Position numbers and translations under genes: made by a program
Assembly (NCBI RefSeq): GCF_024979295.1
Contig: NZ_JANLCJ010000001.1
Location: 1 to 64,000, forward strand
DNA: 64,000 nucleotides
Reading direction: 5' to 3'
Source: Herbiconiux daphne
Lineage (GTDB): Bacteria; Actinomycetota; Actinomycetes; Actinomycetales; Microbacteriaceae
Part shown: positions 24,805 through 32,015 of the stretch, one piece after another
How positions within the stretch are numbered: the stretch's first letter is position 1
Layout of the letters: every line of letters starts with the position of its first letter
The notes under the pieces: generated by a model
What the model was told of the DNA's origin: nothing
What the model saw: the letters and a program-made list of their open reading frames with translations, nothing else
Database searches by the model: none

Positions 24805-26184
24805 TCAGCGGATCGTGGCGTAGGCGTCGAGCGCCTCCCGCCGCGACGACGCGAGGTCGACCATGGGCTCGGGGTAGGGGTCGGTGCCCACCTCGGGAAC
24901 GTAGCGCCGCACGTATTCGCCGTGCTTGTCGAACTTGCTCGCCTGCAACTCGGGGTTGAAGATGCGGAAGTAGGGGGCGGCATCCGGCCCTGACCCGGCC
25001 ACCCACTGCCAGTTGAGCGCGTTCGAGGCGGCGTCGGCGTCGACGAGGGTGTCCCAGAACCAGGCCTCGCCCACCCGCCAGTCGACGCGCAGGTTCTTCA
25101 CCAGAAAAGACGCGGTCACCATGCGCACGCGGTTGTGCATGACGCCCGTCTGCCAGAGTTCGCGCATGCCGGCGTCGACGAGCGGAATGCCGGTGCGCCC
25201 CTGCTGCCACGCCTCGAGCTCGGCGTGCGAGCGGTCGGCCCAGGGGAAGCGGTCGAACTCGGGGCGCATGTTCTCGCTGGTGATCGTGGGCAGGTGATAG
25301 AGCAGGTGGTAGGCGAACTCGCGCCAGATCAGCTGCCGCAGGAAGGCCGAGGCGCCCGCCGCGGCTCCGGGGGTCGAGGCCTTCTGCGACCGGTGGCGCT
25401 CGACCGCGTGCCACACCTCGAAGGGGCTGATCTCACCGAACTTCAGGTGCGGCGAGAGCCCCGAGGTGGCGTCTTCGGCCGGGAAGTCCTGCTCGTCGAC
25501 GTAGGCGTCGACGCCGTGGCGCAGAAACGCCGAGAGCCGGTCGTGCGCACCCGCGGAGCCCGGTCGCCAGCGCTCGCGCAACCCGGCCGCCCAGTCGGGG
25601 CGGGTGGGCAACAGGTTCCAGTCGTCGAGGTCGTCGCTCGCGATGCGACGGCGGTGCAGCGGGCGCTCGGCCCCGGGGGAGGGCAGCGGATGCCGCGGCG
25701 TGGGCTTCGCCGTGACCGCGCGCCAGAACGGGGTGAACACCTTGTAGTAGCCGCCTTGGCCGGTGAGAACGGTCCAGGGTTCCACGAGCACCGAGGCCTG
25801 GAAGCTCTTCGCGGTGATGCCGTCGTCGCGCAACGACGACTTGAGGCCGGCATCGATGTCGCGCTCGGCCTCGCCGTAGCGGCGGTTCCAGAACACGTTC
25901 GCGGCGCCGGTCTCGTCGACCACCTCGCGCACGATTCGGGAGGAGGAGCCGCGACGCAGGGTCAGATCGAGCCCGATGCCGCGTAGTTCCTCCCGAAGCG
26001 CGGTGAGGCTGCCGTGCAGCCACCAGCGCGAGGCGCCGCCCATCGGGCGCACCCCCTCGCTGACGTCGTCGAGCACGAAGAGACAGACGATGGGCCCTCC
26101 GGCGGCGGCGGCCTCGTGCAGCGCCGGGTTGTCGCGGATGCGCAGGTCGTCGCGGAACCACACCACGGTCGTCTGCTCGGTCAC
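24805..26184 (-). CDS. phrB: Deoxyribodipyrimidine photolyase
   Basis: A class I DNA photolyase/cryptochrome protein of about 459 residues that repairs pyrimidine dimers with light. The antenna domain starts VVWFRDDLRIRDNPALHEA and has VCLFVLDD. The FAD-binding helical domain shows HLKFGEISPFEVW, LIWREFAYHLLYH, NNRVR-like MHNRVRMVTASFLVKNL, and ASNALNWQWVAGSGPDAAPYF. The Trp residues of the electron-transfer chain are present in this part. Two starts are possible: TTG 26196 and GTG 26184. I chose GTG because GGAG overlaps too closely with the TTG. It is upstream of the EamA gene. Confidence 0.93.
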   Translation of the reverse strand: MTEQTTVVWFRDDLRIRDNPALHEAAAAGGPIVCLFVLDDVSEGVRPMGGASRWWLHGSLTALREELRGIGLDLTLRRGSSSRIVREVVDETGAANVFWNRRYGEAERDIDAGLKSSLRDDGITAKSFQASVLVEPWTVLTGQGGYYKVFTPFWRAVTAKPTPRHPLPSPGAERPLHRRRIASDDLDDWNLLPTRPDWAAGLRERWRPGSAGAHDRLSAFLRHGVDAYVDEQDFPAEDATSGLSPHLKFGEISPFEVWHAVERHRSQKASTPGAAAGASAFLRQLIWREFAYHLLYHLPTITSENMRPEFDRFPWADRSHAELEAWQQGRTGIPLVDAGMRELWQTGVMHNRVRMVTASFLVKNLRVDWRVGEAWFWDTLVDADAASNALNWQWVAGSGPDAAPYFRIFNPELQASKFDKHGEYVRRYVPEVGTDPYPEPMVDLASSRREALDAYATIR

Positions 26185-26229
26185 GGGTTCAGTCAACCAC
26201 CACTCCGGCGCGGCGGCCGCGGCATCCGG

Positions 26230-26673
26230 TCACTTCGCGGTGATGCCCTCGCGCAGCTTGTCGCACAGACGGGCGAGTTCGTCGAGCTCGGCGGGCGAGA
26301 GGTGGCCGCTCATGTGCGCGCTGATCGATTCGGCGTGGATGACCGCCGCCTGCCGGTAGACCTGCACGCCGTGGTCGGTGAGGCCGACGAGCGTGCCCCG
26401 GCCGTCGGTCGGGTCGTCGCTCTTCTGCAGGATGCCGCGCGACACGAGCCGGTCGACCAGGCGGCTGATGCTGGGCTGGGTGAGCAGCACCTTCTCGCCG
26501 AGGTCGCGGATGCGCAGCACCTTGCGCGGCTGGATGAACAGGTTGAACATCACGTCGTATTCGTTCAGCGACACGATGCCGGTGGGGAACTCGGCGGCGA
26601 GCTGCCGCATGACGGTCACCTGCGCGCGGAAGAGCGATTCCCAGGCCGCGACGGGGGAAACATCCGGGGCCAT
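26230..26673 (-). CDS. MarR-family transcriptional regulator
   Basis: A 147-residue winged-helix protein. The dimerisation helix is at about 8-30. The DNA-binding part is LSLNEYDVMFNLFIQPRKVLRIRDLGEKV, then the recognition helix TQPSISRLVDRLVSRGIL, and the wing SDDPTDGRGTLVGLTDHG, which has the Asp and Arg of MarR. The C-terminal helix closes the dimer. The ATG at 26673 is used because the sequence before it is not coding in this frame. It lies between the divergent-facing amidohydrolase (53 bp upstream) and the photolyase gene (45 bp downstream), all on the minus strand. Ligand and target unknown. Confidence 0.88.
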   Translation of the reverse strand: MAPDVSPVAAWESLFRAQVTVMRQLAAEFPTGIVSLNEYDVMFNLFIQPRKVLRIRDLGEKVLLTQPSISRLVDRLVSRGILQKSDDPTDGRGTLVGLTDHGVQVYRQAAVIHAESISAHMSGHLSPAELDELARLCDKLREGITAK

Positions 26674-26726
26674 CTGAGCTCCTGACACTCGTGACTGCAG
26701 ATCGTGGGTCTCATTCTGGCACGCGG

Positions 26727-28355
26727 CTACGCGCCGGAGGCGTCGTCGCGCCGGTAGACCCGCCGCCCTTCGAGGTAGGTCTCGAGCACCTCGAGTGCGG
26801 GCAGCTGGTCGGGCGGCACCGAGGCGGGGTCGGCCGACAACACCACGAGGTCGGCGTACTTGCCCACCTCGAGGCTGCCCACCTCGTTCTCGGCGAAGAG
26901 CTGCCAGGCGGCGCCGAGGGTCTGGGCGCGCAGGGCCTCGTCGAACGTGACCCCCTCCGCCCCCGCGATGTGACGACCGGCGCGCGTGGTGCGCGTCATG
27001 CCGACGGCCATGTTGCGCAGCGGCTCGGCCGGTGTGACGGTGCCGTCGTTGTGGAACGAGATGGTGAGCCCGGCGTCGAGAGCGGCTCGGGCGTTCGCCC
27101 ACGGGCCGCCGTGCTCGGGGCCGAAGAGCTCGTCGACGAGCACCTCGCCCCAGTAGTAGACATGGTCGATGAGCAGACTCACGGTGGCGCCGAGAGCGGC
27201 GGCCCGCTCGAACTGGGCGGGCGACATGGCGCCGACGTGCTCCATGCGCAACCGGTGGTCGGACCGCGGATGCCGCTCGAGCAGTGCCTGCCAGCTGTCG
27301 AGCACCCGGTCGACCGCGAGGTCGCCGTGCACGTGGCAGGCGAGCTGCCAGCCGTCGGGGAAGTAGCGCTCCACCACCTCGTCGAGTTGCTCGCGGGAGT
27401 AGTTGGCCGAGCCGTGCGACCCGGGCGCGACCCCGATCGACCGGGTGCCGTCGGTGTCGAGGTAGGGGAACGAGATGAGGATGTTGCCGACCCAGGGCGA
27501 GCCGTCGGCCCAGGTCTTCACGCCCACCTGCTTCACGACGTCGTCGCCGTTCTCGAGCGGCACCGATGCGGTCCGGCCGGGCGCCGACATCTCGTAGAGC
27601 CGCAGTCGCGCCGTCAGCGGAGCGGCGGCGCGGGCGGCGTCGAGAGCGGGTTGCTTCGCGGCATCCCAGCTCATGTCGCTCACCGTGGTGATGCCGACCG
27701 CGTTGAGGCTGCGCAGGTAGGCGGGCAGCAGCTCGGGCAGCTCGTGGGCTGCAGTGGTGAGGGTGGGGCCGAGCAGGGCGAACACGGTGCCGACCTCGAA
27801 GCCCTTGCCGGTGAGCGCCCCGGCGGCATCCTTCTGCCAGTGCGCCCCGGCCGGATCGGGGGTGCTCGCGTCGACACCGGCCTGCCGGGCGGCCGCGGAG
27901 TTGAAGTAGACGACGTGGCCGGAGTTGTGCAGGATCACGAGGGGGGTGTCACCGCCGATCGCGTCGAGCTCGGCGATGGTGGGGTCGGCGAGGCCGGTCT
28001 GCAGCAGGCCGTCCCACCCGTTGAAGTAGGCGCCGTCGGGGTGGTCGCGAACGCCGTCGCGGATGGCGCGCATCACGTCGTCGGCGGTCTCGAGCGTGAC
28101 GGGGCGGATGTCGACGAAGTGCCGGCTCAGCACGACGGCGCTGTCGGAGGGGTGACCGTGGGCCTCGATGAAACCCGGCAGCAGGGCGCGGTCGCCGAGC
28201 TCGACCACGGCGGCATCCGAGGAGGCCTCGGCCTGCACGGCGGCGCGCCCGCCGACGGCGGCGATGCGCCCGTCGCGCACGAGCAGGGCTTCGGCGCGGG
28301 GCTGTGCGGCATCGGCGGTGATGACGGTGCCGACGAAGAGCATCTCACGGGTCAT
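26727..28355 (-). CDS. Amidohydrolase family protein (YtcJ-like)
   Basis: A 542-residue metal-dependent hydrolase of the YtcJ/N-substituted formamide deformylase type. The beta-sandwich start is FVGTVITADAAQPRAEALLVRDGRI. The amidohydrolase barrel has HGHPSDSA-type EAHGHP near residue 72 (metal His pair), GWDGL, GKGFEVGT, CHVHGDLAVDRVL (metal His), MEHVGAMS (metal His), and FHNDGTVTPAEPL (the Asp). The ATG at 28355 has TACAGT six bases upstream and is probably leaderless; longer in-frame sequence is not coding. Substrate unknown; these enzymes cut N-acyl bonds. Confidence 0.88.
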   Translation of the reverse strand: MTREMLFVGTVITADAAQPRAEALLVRDGRIAAVGGRAAVQAEASSDAAVVELGDRALLPGFIEAHGHPSDSAVVLSRHFVDIRPVTLETADDVMRAIRDGVRDHPDGAYFNGWDGLLQTGLADPTIAELDAIGGDTPLVILHNSGHVVYFNSAAARQAGVDASTPDPAGAHWQKDAAGALTGKGFEVGTVFALLGPTLTTAAHELPELLPAYLRSLNAVGITTVSDMSWDAAKQPALDAARAAAPLTARLRLYEMSAPGRTASVPLENGDDVVKQVGVKTWADGSPWVGNILISFPYLDTDGTRSIGVAPGSHGSANYSREQLDEVVERYFPDGWQLACHVHGDLAVDRVLDSWQALLERHPRSDHRLRMEHVGAMSPAQFERAAALGATVSLLIDHVYYWGEVLVDELFGPEHGGPWANARAALDAGLTISFHNDGTVTPAEPLRNMAVGMTRTTRAGRHIAGAEGVTFDEALRAQTLGAAWQLFAENEVGSLEVGKYADLVVLSADPASVPPDQLPALEVLETYLEGRRVYRRDDASGA

Positions 28356-28361
28356 CCGGCC

Positions 28362-28367
28362 ACTGTA
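28362..28367 (-). promoter_or_regulatory. Candidate -10 element, leaderless amidohydrolase gene
   Basis: TACAGT on the minus strand ends 6 nt before the ATG. Confidence 0.55.
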
Positions 28368-28414
28368 TTGGACCGGGTGTATCGGACCGGCGGGGACCGG
28401 AGCGTTAAGTGATT

Positions 28415-28448
28415 GAGGGCCCGTCGTAGAGGCTAACGACGGGCCCTC
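28415..28448. terminator. Perfect 13-bp hairpin, candidate terminator
   Basis: Arms GAGGGCCCGTCGT (28415-28427) and ACGACGGGCCCTC (28436-28448) enclose an 8-nt loop. It lies about 150 bp beyond the minus-strand TetR gene. It may also insulate the amidohydrolase promoter. A T-rich tract is only weak on either side. Confidence 0.6.
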
Positions 28449-28460
28449 TCCCTTGCACCA

Positions 28461-28590
28461 AGAGTGTCCTGCAATCACATTCCGCCGAAGCTGCCACAGC
28501 AAACAACTTCGGCTTCATCAATATATAACGGTCTGGTAACGGAGCGCTAGTTACCAAAACGTTATTTTTCTGAGAATTAGCTGTGTGCCC
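28461..28590. other. AT-rich intergenic segment with two inverted repeats
   Basis: This stretch is far richer in A and T than its surroundings. It holds GCCGAAG/CTTCGGC (28484-28490 with 28507-28513) and TGGTAAC/GTTACCA (28534-28540 with 28550-28556). AAAACGTTATTTTT follows the second repeat. ATATATAAC at 28521 could be a promoter element. No ORF is convincing. A small RNA or an old insertion is possible. Confidence 0.4.
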
Positions 28591-28602
28591 CGAACGGGGG
28601 CC

Positions 28603-29178
28603 TCAGCTGCCCTGAACGAGCGGCAGGAACACGTCGTCGACGATCGCCACGATCGCCTCGTCGGGCACGCGGCCGAGGGTCATCAGAGCCTCGTGGCGCA
28701 GCAGATCCGCGGGCAGGGTCACGATCCTCGGGGTGAGCCGGCGCGGGTCGACCTCGCCGCGCTCCACGGCCCGGTCGACGATCGTCTGCATGACCGGGGG
28801 GCGGTCGCCGAGGATCTGCCGGCGCAGTTCGCCGAGCGAGGTGCCCGTGTCGCGGAAGTAGGTGCCGAGCTGAACGCTGTAGAGCGCGACGGCGCCGATG
28901 CGCCGCTCGTTCGCCGAACGCAGGGCGGCGAGCACGTCTTCTCGCAGCGATCCGGTGTCGGGCACCTCGGCCGCGTCGCGGTCGGCGTCGTGCCGCAGGG
29001 CGGCCAGCACGAGTTCCTCGCGCGAGCGCCAGCGCCGGTAGAGAACGTGACGGCTGGTGCCGGCGCGCTCGGCCACCCGCTCGATGGTGAAGTCTCCGTA
29101 GCCGCTGTCGGCGAGCTCGTCGAGTGCGGCCTGCAGCAGGGCGTCTTCGAGTTCGCGACCGCGTCGTCGTCTCGGCAT
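28603..29178 (-). CDS. TetR-family regulator, divergent from an MFS exporter
   Basis: A 191-residue repressor. The N-terminal helix-turn-helix is ALDELADSGYGDFTIERVAERAGTSRHVLYRRWRSREEL, covering about residues 15-53. The C-terminal ligand domain includes LYSVQLGTYFRDTGTSLGELRRQI. I start at ATG 29178; GTG 29196 would add six residues. The intergenic region to the divergent MFS gene holds a near-perfect 34-bp palindrome, the expected operator. This arrangement predicts a repressor of the exporter that is released by a transported compound. The inducer is unknown. Confidence 0.9.
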   Translation of the reverse strand: MPRRRRGRELEDALLQAALDELADSGYGDFTIERVAERAGTSRHVLYRRWRSREELVLAALRHDADRDAAEVPDTGSLREDVLAALRSANERRIGAVALYSVQLGTYFRDTGTSLGELRRQILGDRPPVMQTIVDRAVERGEVDPRRLTPRIVTLPADLLRHEALMTLGRVPDEAIVAIVDDVFLPLVQGS

Positions 29179-29222
29179 CGTCTCGTCAGGGCCCACTTGT
29201 GTACCTTATCGCAGACCCCTAG

Positions 29223-29256
29223 TCTCGTTAAGGTACATGACTGTTCCTTAACGAGA
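29223..29256. promoter_or_regulatory. 34-bp palindromic operator in the TetR/MFS divergon
   Basis: Arms TCTCGTTAAGGTACA and TGTTCCTTAACGAGA pair over 15 bases with one mismatch, around a TGAC centre. The right arm lies directly before the MFS gene. A further half-like match, TGTACCTTATCGCAGA, sits at 29200-29215 near the TetR start. It is very likely the TetR binding site. Confidence 0.8.
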
Positions 29257-29265
29257 GGACTCCCG

Positions 29266-30675
29266 ATGACGACGAACACCGGCACCGATAAGCGGATCGA
29301 CCCCCAGATGGCGAAGACCGCGACGGTGCTGATCGTCGGAGCGTTGGCCGTGGTCTTCGACACCACGATCGTGAGCGTGGCGTTGCACACGCTCACGACC
29401 GAGCTCGATTCGTCGGTGGCCACGATCCAGTGGGTGAGCACCGCGTTCCTGCTCGCGCTCGGCATCGCCATCCCACTCGCGGGGTGGGGGCAGGCGCGCT
29501 TCGGTGGCAAACGGGTCTGGATGTTCGCCCTCGTCGTGTTCCTGGTGGGTTCGGTCGCGTGCAGCCTGGCCTGGAACGCTCCGAGCCTGATCGCGTTCCG
29601 GGCACTGCAAGGCCTGGGCGGCGGACTCATGCTGCCGCTGCTCGCCACGATCATCGTGCAGGCCTCGGGCGGCCGCGGGCTCGGCAACATCATGTCGGTG
29701 GTCAGCCTGCCGACGGCGCTCGGCCCCATTCTCGGCCCGGTCGCGGGCGGTCTCATCCTCGGCGCGCTCGACTGGCGGTGGCTGTTCTGGGTCAACGTGC
29801 CGTTCTGCGTCGTCGGCCTGGTTCTGGCCTGGCGCATCCTGCCGAACGAGAACCCGGCCGCTCGGCCGCGCTTCGATCTGCTGGGCTTCGTGCTGCTGTC
29901 GCCCGGCGTCGTCGGGCTGCTCTACGGTCTCTCCAACGCGGGGCAGCAGGGCGGGTTCACGCGCCTCGACGTGCTGGTGTCGGTCATCGTCGGGGTCGCC
30001 TTGGTCGTCGCTTTCGTTCTGCACGCGAGGCGCCGGGGCGGGGCGGCGCTGGTCGACATCCGGTTGCTCCGCCATCGTGGGGTGTGGTCGGCATGCGTGC
30101 TGTTGTTCCTCTCGGGAGTCTCGCTCTATGGCGCGATGCTGCTGCTGCCGCTCTATTGGCAAGAGGTGCGCGGGTTCGATGCGCTTGGCGCCGGGCTGCT
30201 GCTCGCGCCTCAGGGCGTCGGAGCGCTGGTGAGCCGGTTCTTCGCCGGGCGGCTGACCGACTCGCTCGGAGCGAAATGGGTCGCGGTCGCCGGTTTCGCG
30301 ATCGTCGCCCTCTCGACCGTGCCGTTCGCCTTCGTGACCGCCACGACCGACCAGTGGGTGCTCATGGCGGTGCTCGTGGTGCGCGGCTTCGGCCTCGGGG
30401 CGGTGCTGGTGCCGCTGATGACCGTCGCCTACATCGGCCTCGATCGCGACGACGTGCCGCATGCCAGCATCATCACGCGCATCGTGCAGCAACTCGGCGG
30501 CTCGTTCGGTGTCGCGCTGCTGGCGGTCATTCTCGAAGGTGCTCTCGCGACGTCGGGGAGCAGTGGCCCCCTCTCCGACGGCTTCGACCTCGCCTTCTGG
30601 TGGGCCACCGCCTTCACCGCCCTAGGCGCATTCACCGCCTTCGCCCTCCCCACCAAACCCCACCGCCAACCCTGA
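29266..30675 (+). CDS. DHA2-family MFS drug transporter
   Basis: A 469-residue EmrB/QacA-type exporter with 12-14 membrane helices. Visible signatures are DTTIVSVALHTLTTEL in helix 1 (motif D1), WVSTAFLLALGIAIPLAGW, RALQGLGGGLMLP, antiporter motif C in ALGPILGPVAGGLIL, and LDWRWLFWVNVP. The ATG at 29266 has GAGAGGACTCCCG upstream. It is divergent from the TetR gene and probably derepressed when that regulator binds a ligand. The in-frame open region before it (28585-29265) is only the antisense of tetR. The transported compound is unknown. Confidence 0.92.
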   Translation: MTTNTGTDKRIDPQMAKTATVLIVGALAVVFDTTIVSVALHTLTTELDSSVATIQWVSTAFLLALGIAIPLAGWGQARFGGKRVWMFALVVFLVGSVACSLAWNAPSLIAFRALQGLGGGLMLPLLATIIVQASGGRGLGNIMSVVSLPTALGPILGPVAGGLILGALDWRWLFWVNVPFCVVGLVLAWRILPNENPAARPRFDLLGFVLLSPGVVGLLYGLSNAGQQGGFTRLDVLVSVIVGVALVVAFVLHARRRGGAALVDIRLLRHRGVWSACVLLFLSGVSLYGAMLLLPLYWQEVRGFDALGAGLLLAPQGVGALVSRFFAGRLTDSLGAKWVAVAGFAIVALSTVPFAFVTATTDQWVLMAVLVVRGFGLGAVLVPLMTVAYIGLDRDDVPHASIITRIVQQLGGSFGVALLAVILEGALATSGSSGPLSDGFDLAFWWATAFTALGAFTAFALPTKPHRQP

Positions 30676-30693
30676 AGCGCCAATCAACCCGCC

Positions 30694-30930
30694 CGGCGGC
30701 GCACAACCGAGCCGTGGAAAAGCGGCGGCGTGACGTCGCTTTTCCACCCTGAGAGCGGCCAAGTTCTCCCGAGCCGAACCCTTACCGCAAGGTGCGCCGC
30801 AGAGGCGGCGGCGCACAACCGAGCCGTGGAAAAGCGGCGGCGTGACGTCGCTTTTCCACCCTGAGAGCGGCCAAGTTCTCCCGAGCCGAACCCTTACCGC
30901 AAGGTGCGCCGCAGAGGCGGCGGCGCACAA
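30694..30930. repeat. 112-bp tandem repeat, two identical copies plus ends
   Basis: The unit at 30701-30812 recurs without change at 30813-30924, with partial unit at both ends. Each unit has two inverted repeats: GTGGAAAAGCG/CGCTTTTCCAC (30714-30724 with 30737-30747) and GTGCGCCGC/GCGGCGCAC (30792-30800 with 30808-30816). The array fills the gap between the convergent MFS and winged-helix genes. No coding potential is likely; it may also terminate both transcripts. Confidence 0.95.
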
Positions 30931-30931
30931 A

Positions 30932-31627
30932 CTAGAACAGGTCCGGGGAGGGCGTACTCGTGTGCCGCACCGACACGTCCGCGTGGCGGTCGAAGCGGTA
31001 GCCGACGCCGCGCACGGTGCGCACGATGTCTTCGTAGTCGCCGAGCTTCGAGCGCAGGCGTCGCACGTGCACGTCGATGGTGCGCTCGTTGGGCACCTCT
31101 TCGTCGCCGGCGCTCCAGAGCGCGGTGATGAGTTCGGCGCGTTCGATGGTGCGGCCCTCGCGCAGCACGAGATACTGCAGCAGCTCGAACTCCTTGTAGG
31201 TGAGGTTCGCGGCCGTGTTGTCGAGCAGCACCCGCTTGCGCGAGAGGTCGACGACCACGCCGTCGCGGGCGCGATCCTGCGCATCCGGAACCTGGCGGTG
31301 CTTCGCGAGCGCCGACGGGTCTTGCAGCGCGAGGCGCACGACCTCGACGTCGCGGCCGCCGGCGCCGCGGGGCGCGAGGGCCACGGCGGCGTAGGTCTCC
31401 GACGACGGGGCGATCTGCGCGGCGAGCGCCTTCAGCTGCTCGACGATGCGGCCGAGGTCGGTGCCGTCGGCGGCGGCCTTGTCTTCGTCGATGCCGACGT
31501 AGAGCACGAAGCCGCGCGCTTCGGTGCCCTCGGGCACGGCGCGGATGCGGGGGGTGGTCGCGACGTCGTCGACGCGCGAGATGGGGGTGATGGTGGCGGG
31601 GCGGGAATCCAGGTGGGCGATCGACAT
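30932..31627 (-). CDS. Winged-helix regulator with OmpR/PhoB-type DNA-binding domain
   Basis: A 231-residue protein. The C-terminal trans_reg_C domain occupies about 125-217: NLTYKEFELLQYLVLREGRT, RAELITALW, then the recognition helix RTIDVHVRRLRSKLGDYED and wing IVRTVRGVGYRF. There is no receiver domain with a phosphorylatable Asp. Instead residues 30-120 form an unassigned alpha/beta region starting TEARGFVLYVGIDEDKAAADG. No histidine kinase is adjacent. It is preceded by a 270-nt transcript segment that carries a cysteine-rich leader peptide. It may respond to sulfur supply or a metabolite (inference). Confidence 0.85.
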   Translation of the reverse strand: MSIAHLDSRPATITPISRVDDVATTPRIRAVPEGTEARGFVLYVGIDEDKAAADGTDLGRIVEQLKALAAQIAPSSETYAAVALAPRGAGGRDVEVVRLALQDPSALAKHRQVPDAQDRARDGVVVDLSRKRVLLDNTAANLTYKEFELLQYLVLREGRTIERAELITALWSAGDEEVPNERTIDVHVRRLRSKLGDYEDIVRTVRGVGYRFDRHADVSVRHTSTPSPDLF

Positions 31628-31799
31628 GAGAGTTGTCCTATGGAACAGTGGCCCGCGTGAGCGGGGGCCGGAGGTGTGTCAGGCTGCGGACTGCGATGAG
31701 AGTCCGGGCGGCATCGGGATTCCGATGCGGGAGCACCTGTACCGTTCGATCAGCGGGATGAGGCTGAGAGGTGAAGAGGTGCTCGACGAGATTGTCTCG

Positions 31800-31901
31800 T
31801 TAGCGACACATTCGACAACACATGACGACGCTGCCGGCCATCATCATGCCGGCATCCCCAGGGGCCTCAAAGGAGGTCAGGGTGTGCACGTTGTCAGTCA
31901 T
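31800..31901 (-). CDS. Cysteine-rich leader peptide, 33 residues
   Basis: A short ORF begins MTDNVHTLTSFEAPGDAG and ends MCCRMCR. Three Cys codons, all TGT, fall in the last six codons, and TGT is the rarer Cys codon in this high-GC DNA. It starts 7 nt after a -10 element with a consensus -35, so it appears to be the leaderless first ORF of the transcript. A small hairpin (CGAGA/TCTCG, 31787-31799) follows the stop codon. The downstream gene is the winged-helix regulator, starting 172 nt later. This fits cysteine-dependent attenuation of the kind described for mycobacterial sulfur genes. Confidence 0.6.
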   Translation of the reverse strand: MTDNVHTLTSFEAPGDAGMMMAGSVVMCCRMCR

Positions 31902-31908
31902 AGACAGA

Positions 31909-31938
31909 AGCTAACCGGATGCCGCCCCGAAATGTCAA
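31909..31938 (-). promoter_or_regulatory. Promoter of the leader peptide and regulator gene
   Basis: TTGACA (31938-31933), an 18-bp spacer, and TTAGCT (31914-31909) lie on the minus strand. The -10 ends 7 nt before the ATG at 31901. This is the clearest -35/-10 pair in the window. Confidence 0.7.
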
Positions 31939-32002
31939 GCGATCCGCGCGAGCCCGATCGGCCTCGCGCATCCTGCGGGCGGCTGCGCCGCCGACCGAGG
32001 TA

Positions 32003-32008
32003 TAGGTT
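32003..32008 (+). promoter_or_regulatory. Candidate -10 element, leaderless MFS gene
   Basis: TAGGTT, preceded by TA, ends 7 nt before the ATG at 32016. Confidence 0.5.
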
Positions 32009-32015
32009 CGAGCGC

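Noticed and set aside
28585..29265. N-terminal extension of the MFS gene at 29266
   Set aside because: The region is the antisense of the TetR gene, and the operator palindrome and ribosome binding site lie just before ATG 29266.
30842..31660. A 272-codon ORF on the + strand over the winged-helix gene
   Set aside because: It is antisense to the regulator gene, lacks a start context and runs into the 112-bp repeat.
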